DNA of 19,675 nt from CAYIBD01 sp964361655 (GTDB lineage: Bacteria; Patescibacteriota; Minisyncoccia; Sungbacterales; SURF-37), in the NCBI GenBank assembly GCA_964361655.1, contig CAYIBD010000011.1:1-19675 (forward strand). Direction: 5' to 3'. Every line of letters begins with the position of its first letter. Position 1 is the first letter of the stretch. Below the pieces are notes generated by a model. It was not told the DNA's origin. It did not search any database and worked only from the letters and a program-made list of their open reading frames with translations. A program made the translations under genes and the position numbers. Shown in pieces: positions 15,443-19,675 of the stretch.

Positions 15443-16311
15443 TAATTCTCGATGGCAAAGCGCTTGCCGCAAAGATTTTAGAAGGGCTGAAAGCAGAAAT
15501 CGGGGCGAAGAAGCTTTCCCTCACTGTGGTCGTGGTTGGTGAGAATCCCGTTATTCAGAAATTCATCGCCAAGAAGAAAAAAGTCGCCCAAGAGCTCGGC
15601 GTTGATTTTCGCATCTACGACTATCCGGCTGATATTTCTGCCAATGATCTCCGCAAGCGCCTGGCCACGATTGTCCACCAGGCCGATCCTGACGGCATCA
15701 TTATCCAGCTGCCGCTGCCTCCGCATATCAATACCCAATATATCTTGAATAGCGTGCCGCCGGAAAAGGACGTGGATGTGCTCTCCGCCCGGGCAGTAGG
15801 GGACTTCGCGGTCGGCAAGGCCAAGGTTCTGCCGCCGGTGGTCGGCGCGATCCATGCGCTTTTCCAAGAATACGGCATTGATTACCGAGCCAGGCACGTG
15901 GTGGTGGTCGGTGCCGGCACGCTTGTTGGCAAGCCCGTCGCCGCGTGGCTCGCCAATGAGAAGGTCTCCTTTACCGTGGTTGACGAAAACACTCCTGATA
16001 TTTCGGTATTCACCCAAAAAGGCGACATCATCATTAGCGGTGTGGGCAAACCCGGCCTCATCACCGGCGATATGGTGAAGGAGGGGGCGGTGGTGGTTGA
16101 TGCCGGAACTTCCGTTAGCCACCAGCCACCAGCTACCAGCAACCAGCAGGGAGCCAGGAGCTGGAAGCCGGGAGCCGCGCTAGCCGGAGACGTGGATTTT
16201 AGTTCGGTCAGCCAAAAGGCCGCCTACATCACGCCTGTTCCCGGCGGCGTGGGTCCGCTCACCGTGGCCATGATCTATCGCAATCTGCTCACGCTCGCCA
16301 CGCCGCGGTAG
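15439..16311 (+). CDS. folD: Bifunctional methylene-THF dehydrogenase / methenyl-THF cyclohydrolase FolD
   Basis: FolD oxidises methylene-THF with NAD(P)+ and hydrolyses the product to 10-formyl-THF, used in purine synthesis and fMet formation. The 290-aa product has GENPVIQKFIAKKKK (catalytic lysine region, with the usual S..Y replaced), DGIIIQLPLPPHI, KDVDVLS, the Rossmann VVVVGAGTLVGKPVA, DIIISGVGKPG and ITPVPGGVGPLTVAM. An extra stretch SHQPPATSNQQGARSWKPGA (about 227-246) sits between VVDAGTSV and ALAGDVDF, where other FolDs have only a few residues; it is encoded by a repeat. The rest is of normal size. It is coupled to glyA by an ATGA overlap and ends the + strand cluster. Confidence 0.94.
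   Translation: MIILDGKALAAKILEGLKAEIGAKKLSLTVVVVGENPVIQKFIAKKKKVAQELGVDFRIYDYPADISANDLRKRLATIVHQADPDGIIIQLPLPPHINTQYILNSVPPEKDVDVLSARAVGDFAVGKAKVLPPVVGAIHALFQEYGIDYRARHVVVVGAGTLVGKPVAAWLANEKVSFTVVDENTPDISVFTQKGDIIISGVGKPGLITGDMVKEGAVVVDAGTSVSHQPPATSNQQGARSWKPGAALAGDVDFSSVSQKAAYITPVPGGVGPLTVAMIYRNLLTLATPR
16117..16177. repeat. AGCCACCAGCTACCAGC-type tandem repeat inside folD
   Basis: Degenerate ACCAGC units (CCACCAGC, CACCAGC, TACCAGC, AACCAGC) are followed by GGAGCC-type units (GGGAGCC, AGGAGCTGG, CGGGAGCC). It is in frame and adds about 20 residues. The second half is partly inverse to the first (CCAGCT against AGCTGG). Confidence 0.85.
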
Positions 16312-16350
16312 AAGCTTAGCACCTCGCTGCTGCTACCCCCGTTCTCCCAT

Positions 16351-16378
16351 TTATATCAATACGCCAGTCTATTGATAC
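16351..16378. promoter_or_regulatory. Operator-like 28-bp site, copy 1
   Basis: Arms TATCAATA and TATTGATA are exact 8-bp inverted repeats with an 8-bp spacer CGCCAGTC. The full 28 bp, including spacer, is identical to 16876-16903. It lies 28 bp before the TrpR-like start. TTGATA inside the right arm could be a -35 box, with CATCAT 17 nt later as a weak -10, so a bound repressor would block it. Autoregulation by the TrpR-like protein is inferred. Confidence 0.75.
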
Positions 16379-16406
16379 GATTGCGCCATATGGGCATCAT
16401 GGTGAT

Positions 16407-16832
16407 ATGCCAAGGGTTTCCCGGAACCCCCTCTCGCGGGAGATGCAGCAGGAGATGACGCGGGCGTTCATTCAGACGCTGGTAAAGATTAGCGATGACG
16501 CCCTTCTGCGCCGGTTCCTCGATGATCTCCTCTCGCCGACGGAAAAAATCATGCTTTCCAAGCGCCTCATGGCCGCCGTACTCCTCCAGCGCGGCTACAG
16601 CGGCGGGGCGGTCTCAACGGCCCTCAAGATGAGCAAGACCACCGTCTGGCTTATCCAGCGCGAGCTTGTAAAATCGGGCCAGGGCTACCATACCGTCTTC
16701 GATCGCTTCTTCCGTGAGTCGCGCGGGCAGCGGATCCTGGATGCCATCGAGCGGTTCCTCAATGCAATCACGCTCCCGGTGAAGGGGTCGCGGTCCAGCA
16801 TGCGCCGCTGGAAGCGGGCCATCCACGCCTGA
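16407..16832 (+). CDS. TrpR-like (YerC/YecD family) HTH transcriptional regulator
   Basis: The 141-aa product is an all-helical DNA-binding protein of the Trp-repressor superfamily. LLRRFLDDLLSPTEKIMLSKR (residues 34-53 region) is the family core, and a helix-turn-helix follows in GYSGGAVSTALKMSKTTVWL (about 63-82). It lacks an obvious effector domain; the ligand, if any, is unknown and the trp operon link should not be assumed. A C-terminal basic tail (SRSSMRRWKRAIH) is present. Identical operator-like sites lie before this gene and before the following PAP2 gene. ATG 16407 is preceded by a weak GGTGAT; nearby ATGs at 16390 and 16399 are alternatives but only the chosen frame gives the family start. 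Confidence 0.88.
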   Translation: MPRVSRNPLSREMQQEMTRAFIQTLVKISDDALLRRFLDDLLSPTEKIMLSKRLMAAVLLQRGYSGGAVSTALKMSKTTVWLIQRELVKSGQGYHTVFDRFFRESRGQRILDAIERFLNAITLPVKGSRSSMRRWKRAIHA

Positions 16833-16875
16833 AGTTCTGGGGTGGCATAAGGCCTCGGCGAACGGCGAAAATCAG

Positions 16876-16903
16876 TTATATCAATACGCCAGTCTATTGA
16901 TAC
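16876..16903. promoter_or_regulatory. Operator-like 28-bp site, copy 2
   Basis: This is an exact 28-bp copy of the site at 16351-16378, including the non-palindromic spacer, so both are probably recognised by the same protein. It lies 58 bp before the PAP2 start. A possible promoter is TTGGGA (16930) with TATTAT (16954) and 18 nt spacing, but it would begin at or inside the annotated start, so promoter placement is uncertain. Confidence 0.75.
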
Positions 16904-16961
16904 AAGCACATTTGAGGCTAGGCCGTGTGTTGGGAGTTAGGTTGTATGGACGATATTATGT

Positions 16962-17522
16962 ATGTACGAAATTGATGTAGCGATTCTGCAGTGGCTGAAC
17001 TCGTGGGTGTTTTGGCGGCCGTGGGCGGATGCGCTGATTATTTTCCGGGCCGAATACTTTGGCTACTTAGCACTGGCGGGTCTCGTCGCATTCGGAGTAG
17101 CTGCATTCCTGCCGAGGTTTTTTCACTTACGGCGCAAGAATTGGGAGATGATTTTGGTCGCCTTTGTCGCGGCCCTGATCTCGCGCTTCGGCGTGGTTGA
17201 GCTGATCCGATTTTTTTACGACCGGCCGAGGCCGTTTGAAGCTTTACCCGATCTCCATCGGCTCGTGAGCCATAGCTCTGGCGGATCGTTCCCTTCTGGC
17301 CACGCCGCCTTTTACTTTGCCATTGCCGCCGTGGTCTCGCGCTATTATCCCAAGATGAGTCTGCTCTTTTACGCTCTCGCGCTCTCACTCTCCATTAATC
17401 GCATCGCCGCCGGCCTCCACTGGCCGAGCGATATCGTGGGCGGCGCGATCATTGGCATAGCCGTCGGATTGCTCGCAGTCTCTGTTTACCAAAAGTTGCT
17501 CAAACCAAAACCGGCCGCCTAG
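16962..17522 (+). CDS. PAP2 family membrane phosphatase (undecaprenyl-diphosphatase/BcrC-like)
   Basis: The 186-aa integral membrane protein has the three phosphatase motifs: RFFYDRPRP (residues 83-91, Arg in place of the usual first Lys), SFPSGHAAF (PSGH at 111-114) and NRIAAGLHWPSD (146-157, Asn in place of Ser). Hydrophobic helices surround these, including YLALAGLVAFGVAAFL and IVGGAIIGIAVGLLAVSV. PAP2 proteins of this size dephosphorylate lipid pyrophosphates, often undecaprenyl-PP for peptidoglycan and polysaccharide synthesis; the exact lipid is inferred. The operator-like site upstream suggests control by the neighbouring TrpR-like regulator. Confidence 0.88.
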   Translation: MYEIDVAILQWLNSWVFWRPWADALIIFRAEYFGYLALAGLVAFGVAAFLPRFFHLRRKNWEMILVAFVAALISRFGVVELIRFFYDRPRPFEALPDLHRLVSHSSGGSFPSGHAAFYFAIAAVVSRYYPKMSLLFYALALSLSINRIAAGLHWPSDIVGGAIIGIAVGLLAVSVYQKLLKPKPAA

Positions 17523-17538
17523 GCCGGGTTCGGGTTTT
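17509..17538. terminator. Convergent-gene hairpin, probably bidirectional terminator
   Basis: CCGGCC and GGCCGG form a 6-bp stem with a 5-nt loop at the end of the PAP2 gene; GGGTTTTG follows on the + strand and TTTTGGTTT on the minus strand. It lies between the converging PAP2 and DUF2283 genes, where a shared terminator is expected. T-tracts are short. Confidence 0.55.
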
Positions 17539-17552
17539 GAGTACTTGTGTCG

Positions 17553-17771
17553 TTAAGCTACGCGCGCAAAACGTTTCATTGCACGCTTAGCTTTTCTGAA
17601 CGCACTAAAGTCGAGCCGGTAGAGGTTGACGCGCACGATGTCCCCGCGGCGGTCGTAGTCAATAACCGCGTTGCCCTGGATGTCGGAGTCAACGCTCTTT
17701 GCCTTCTTCACCTCTATGGAGAGCACGCCGCTCTCCCGGTCGTAGTGGATTTTGGGCCTGCCCCGGTTCAT
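17553..17771 (-). CDS. DUF2283 family protein
   Basis: The 72-aa protein matches small DUF2283 proteins: KIHYDRESGVLSIEVKKAKSVDSDI, then GNAVIDYDRRGDIVRVNLYRLD, ending in a basic tail. These fold as compact beta-rich domains of unknown function and often occur near toxin-antitoxin-like or small-protein loci; no partner is clear here. A good ribosome binding site (GAGGAGATATT before ATG) supports the start. Its stop is 30 bp from the PAP2 stop, so the two converge. Confidence 0.82.
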   Translation of the reverse strand: MNRGRPKIHYDRESGVLSIEVKKAKSVDSDIQGNAVIDYDRRGDIVRVNLYRLDFSAFRKAKRAMKRFARVA

Positions 17772-17866
17772 AATATCTCCTCACTTTTGGGGTGCCCCAT
17801 TGTGTTACGGCGTTCGTTGCTACCACGCTACCACTCGTTCGTTACTGACTTTACAATTTGGTCTTA

Positions 17867-18172
17867 TTAGTCTTTAGTTCTGCCTTTCAACTGATCCCAT
17901 TTTTCTAAGGGCCACACGATTATTGCGAGCACGAGAAAAATCAATTTTAGCATTAGAAAAAGAGGTAAAACGGCTATGGTTCGCATAATTGCTCCAAGCA
18001 AATAAAATGGCGCCAACAAGTTCTTTGGCCTATGAACGCCGGATACGTTTTTATGGGCCCACGGGAAGTTGTAATCCCGTCTGTTTGCCCATTTACTGAA
18101 TTTTTCCATCGCAGGCATACCACATTTATTATTTTCTATTCTAGATTTTGTTATGTGTAGGGCGGTGGTCAC
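17867..18172 (-). CDS. Hypothetical small membrane protein
   Basis: I do not recognise this protein. As read from GTG 18172 it is 101 aa; the upstream gene's TAG shares its G with this GTG, suggesting coupled translation, but no ribosome binding site is seen. An alternative ATG at 18109 gives an 80-aa protein starting MEKFSKWANRRDYNFPWAHK. The C-terminal half has a long hydrophobic stretch (LLAPFYLLGAIMRTIAVLPL then FLMLKLIFLVLAIIVWPLEK) that could be one long or two short membrane helices, followed by a charged end. The gene is AT-rich compared with the left part of the window. Confidence 0.55.
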   Translation of the reverse strand: MTTALHITKSRIENNKCGMPAMEKFSKWANRRDYNFPWAHKNVSGVHRPKNLLAPFYLLGAIMRTIAVLPLFLMLKLIFLVLAIIVWPLEKWDQLKGRTKD

Positions 18173-18675
18173 TATGTAGATGGTTGCCTGGACTGGTCCG
18201 GATCAACATTGAACTCCTGATAGAGTTGACAGAGTTGGAATGCTCGTTCAGAGGTCATACCTTGGTAGTAGGTCACCCTACTCCCGTAGGACGCCGGTAC
18301 TTCCCATAGAGGGTGGCTTAGAACGGGGCCATTTGACCATTTGGAGTTTATCAATCTTTCGGAAGCTATGATGCCCGCATGTGTGAGTTTGCTACCATCG
18401 GAATATAGAACTATATCATTTATTTTAGGTGCACCGATAACTCTAACGAGTTCCTTCTTGGAGATTAGCTTTCTGACGAACGGACTATAGATAAAGCAAT
18501 CACGGTAAGGTATAAGGAATGGAGGTACTTTCTGCAACCCTAGCGCATATGCAAAGCAATTGAACTGCCACTGTGGCGGTTGAGGGTATTCTATGATTCG
18601 TATACTCGGTGGTAAATCTTCCCACTTCTTAGTCTGTGTAATGTCTTCCAGCTCTCTCCTTAAAGTTTCAGACAT
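18172..18675 (-). CDS. Papain-like/NlpC-P60-like hypothetical protein (DUF7689-like)
   Basis: The 167-aa product has the pattern NCFAYALG (Cys40), then GAPKINDIVLYSDGSKLTHAGI (His99), then INSKWSNGPVLSHPLWEVPASYGSRVTYY. The order Cys, acidic 'DIV.Y', His, SKW..GP..H resembles a small papain-fold family I associate with DUF7689; that label is from memory. A Cys/His pair suggests amidase or peptidase-like chemistry, but catalysis is not shown. No signal peptide or membrane segment is seen. The start overlaps a short hydrophobic ORF upstream by 16 nt, and its stop overlaps the next gene's GTG. Confidence 0.65.
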   Translation of the reverse strand: MSETLRRELEDITQTKKWEDLPPSIRIIEYPQPPQWQFNCFAYALGLQKVPPFLIPYRDCFIYSPFVRKLISKKELVRVIGAPKINDIVLYSDGSKLTHAGIIASERLINSKWSNGPVLSHPLWEVPASYGSRVTYYQGMTSERAFQLCQLYQEFNVDPDQSRQPST

Positions 18676-18773
18676 GGGGCGCTTGATAGGTCAATTGTCG
18701 TCAGTATGCTTGCTATCATCATGCCAAGTATCCAGAGAGCAAAGATTGGGAAAAAGAGAAAGGGCAGTATCAT
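18660..18773 (-). CDS. Possible 37-aa transmembrane peptide
   Basis: A short ORF starts MILPFLFFPIFALWILGMMI and continues to a near-complete membrane helix, ending in CLKL. It overlaps the start of the downstream papain-like gene by 16 nt, a layout common for coupled genes, and that gene has no ribosome binding site of its own. AAGAAG precedes its ATG. The length alone gives no proof of coding. Confidence 0.4.
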   Translation of the reverse strand: MILPFLFFPIFALWILGMMIASILTTIDLSSAPCLKL

Positions 18774-18852
18774 ATTTCTTCTTGCTCAACCGCAAATTTT
18801 AAATCCCGCATCAGGAGCCAGGTGGTGATGGGGGCGCCGCCCTCACGAGAGG

Positions 18853-18963
18853 TCAAAATTTTTCGCCGCCTATTCTTTTTGTTGTTTTTGAAAATTCAGT
18901 CATCCCCGTCTTTAATTCTTCTTTTGCAGGTGTAGGATATTTTACGAATAATTTTTTTGTCAT
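18853..18963 (-). CDS. Possible 36-aa basic peptide
   Basis: The ORF reads MTKKLFVKYPTPAKEELKTG and ends GGEKF, with 36 codons and a TGA stop. Codon content is protein-like (Lys, Glu and Thr rich) and it lies in line with the neighbouring minus-strand genes, but it has no recognisable family and no clear ribosome binding site. It could also be the fragment of a longer gene. Confidence 0.35.
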   Translation of the reverse strand: MTKKLFVKYPTPAKEELKTGMTEFSKTTKRIGGEKF

Positions 18964-18984
18964 GCCAAATCAAATCATAAAAAT

Positions 18985-19230
18985 CTATCCCCAAATACAC
19001 GCACGCATCGCGTCATTCGATGTCCTAAACTTACGCAACTTGTAAATATAATAATCACCTTTATCTAGTGAGTGAGCTACGCCATAAAAACCGCTGCCCG
19101 CATCTCTCCCTTCTCGTGGCGGTATGTAATTGATCACTTTTGCGCAGTCGCGATATTTATATATACCACCGGCTACAAGAATCAGGGCTGCAACGGCGAC
19201 GACTAAATAAAAAATTGTTTGTTTTTTCAT
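18985..19230 (-). CDS. Small membrane-anchored hypothetical protein
   Basis: The 81-aa product begins MKKQTIFYLVVAVAALILVA, a membrane anchor or uncleaved signal, followed by about 55 soluble residues. Aromatic and glycine positions (GSGFYGVAHSLDKGDYYIYK) resemble a short extracytoplasmic domain; two cysteines (in YRDCAK and RACIWG) could pair. No family is recognised. It is the most upstream member of the minus-strand, AT-rich block and shows no strong ribosome binding site. Confidence 0.55.
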   Translation of the reverse strand: MKKQTIFYLVVAVAALILVAGGIYKYRDCAKVINYIPPREGRDAGSGFYGVAHSLDKGDYYIYKLRKFRTSNDAMRACIWG

Positions 19231-19433
19231 GATTTATTACCGATCTTTCACTTTGATCTATGCGCTTTTCGATCGAGGAGGCATTGACTTTTTCAACGTG
19301 GTGGGCGAGGTGGGAGTTGTCCCGCACATTCCACTTTCAGCGGAATCAGCGGGATTGCGTTTTGTTGTCGTGCTCGCCCCGTTTTCGGCGGGGCTGCGCT
19401 TCGAATAAAACGGGAAAACCCACACGGCGTTAA

Positions 19434-19518
19434 TGCCCGGGGAGAGATTTGAACTCTCACGGGGTTGCCCCCAGTGGTTTTTGAGACCACACTGTCTACC
19501 AAGTTCCAGCACCCGGGC
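19434..19518 (-). tRNA. tRNA-Leu (anticodon CAA)
   Basis: The 85-nt minus-strand gene has the acceptor GCCCGGG pairing with CCCGGGC and discriminator A. It has a D-arm with TTGGTAGA, an anticodon stem GTGGT/ACCAC around loop CTCAAAA (anticodon CAA, reading UUG), a long class II variable arm GGGGGCAACCCC, and a T-arm GAGAG TTCAAAT CTCTC. The long variable arm and discriminator A are leucine identity features. CCA is not encoded. A promoter lies just upstream. Confidence 0.97.
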
Positions 19519-19527
19519 GTCGCTAAC

Positions 19528-19555
19528 ATTGTAACTGTTTTACGCCTTTTTGCAA
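19528..19555 (-). promoter_or_regulatory. Promoter for tRNA-Leu
   Basis: On the minus strand TTGCAA (19550-19555) is a -35 box, with a 16-nt spacer to TACAAT (19528-19533) as -10. The expected start is near 19521, a few bases before the mature tRNA 5' end at 19518. Confidence 0.75.
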
Positions 19556-19567
19556 CGTCCCGCTGTA

Positions 19568-19601
19568 TTGTCAACCGACGGGCGAGGCGCTATGGTACAA
19601 T
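19568..19601 (+). promoter_or_regulatory. Promoter for parA, predicting a leaderless transcript
   Basis: TTGTCA (19568-19573) and TATGGT (19591-19596) are spaced 17 nt. Alternatively the extended -10 TGGTACAAT ends at 19601. In either case transcription would start at about 19603-19608, at or within 3 nt of the ATG at 19606, leaving no room for a ribosome binding site. Confidence 0.6.
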
Positions 19602-19605
19602 TACC

Positions 19606-19675
19606 ATGGCAGCCGCGGTGATCACGTTTTGCAATAACAAGGGCGGAGTTGGAAAGACCACCTCGGCCTGCAATG
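19606..19675 (+). CDS. parA: ParA/Soj-type partition ATPase (5' end only)
   Basis: The window ends after 23 codons: MAAAVITFCNNKGGVGKTTS. The KGGVGKTT deviant Walker A motif, with the signature lysine, is diagnostic of the ParA/MinD ATPase superfamily, and the VITFxNxKGGVGKTT context fits ParA/Soj, which segregates chromosomes or plasmids with ParB. The FCNN version in place of FANQ is a minor variation. Everything downstream of the Walker box is outside the window, so a MinD-like or other member is not excluded. Confidence 0.85.
   Translation, partial: MAAAVITFCNNKGGVGKTTSACN

Noticed and set aside
18593..18802. A plus-strand 69-aa frame opposite the papain-like gene start
   Set aside because: It is antisense to a better supported gene and shows no recognisable family.
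19231..19433. Possible terminator or RNA gene downstream of tRNA-Leu
   Set aside because: GCCCCG/CGGGGC around 19376-19395 makes a hairpin, and a short GGGTTTTCCC lies nearer the tRNA, but no convincing T-tract or conserved RNA shape was found; left unannotated.
19258..19512. A minus-strand frame through the tRNA-Leu region
   Set aside because: It reads through the tRNA gene, which is clearly structured, so it is not a protein gene.
1..19675. CRISPR array
   Set aside because: Repeats present are scattered, of different families and lack regular unique spacers; no cas gene is seen.

Overview
This window looks like a chromosomal segment of a Candidate Phyla Radiation (Patescibacteria, probably Parcubacteria-like) bacterium. 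The evidence is the family flavour of several proteins: a short MetRS with an SGSDDN-type motif, a LeuRS of the 'EGLHxG / GFGIHSEN' type, a compact RecO, and DGR-type reverse transcriptase plus Avd. Other support is the dense housekeeping order and the many short palindromic or tandem repeats. The main region is GC-rich and encoded on the + strand; the right-hand minus-strand block (about 17.8-19.3 kb) is visibly more AT-rich. The taxon is inferred from sequence character only.

Layout. (1) 1-1455: an accessory patch with a hairpin/terminator, a minus-strand Avd-like four-helix-bundle gene, a (GT)9 microsatellite and a head-to-head DGR-type reverse transcriptase. No template repeat is visible. 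(2) 1467-9423: recO, a large membrane-anchored surface protein, glyS (alpha2 type), an M16 zinc protease, an AI-2E-family permease, a strong terminator, then metG. (3) 9445-16311: a tight run tatD-leuS-tsaC-glyA-folD, with ATGA overlaps at tatD/leuS and glyA/folD. It covers translation quality (LeuRS; TsaC for tRNA t6A) and one-carbon metabolism (SHMT makes methylene-THF, FolD oxidises it). (4) 16351-17522: a TrpR-like regulator bracketed by two identical 28-bp copies of a site with 8-bp inverted arms, the second lying before a PAP2 phosphatase gene. (5) 17553-19230: minus-strand small and hypothetical genes. (6) 19434-end: tRNA-Leu(CAA) on the minus strand, divergent from the start of parA, with facing promoters.

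The most striking signals are as follows. (a) Short repeats of many unrelated families sit in frame inside housekeeping genes. leuS alone carries about six plus a whole Nudix domain in its editing domain, giving 1028 aa against roughly 820-870 expected. tatD carries three, folD one, and tsaC ends inside a perfect palindrome, while the genes from the 642-aa surface protein through metG show none inside their reading frames. (b) The duplicated operator-like site around the TrpR-like gene suggests a two-promoter regulon controlling a cell-envelope lipid phosphatase. (c) The DGR-like RT/Avd pair has an unusual head-to-head arrangement with no visible TR.
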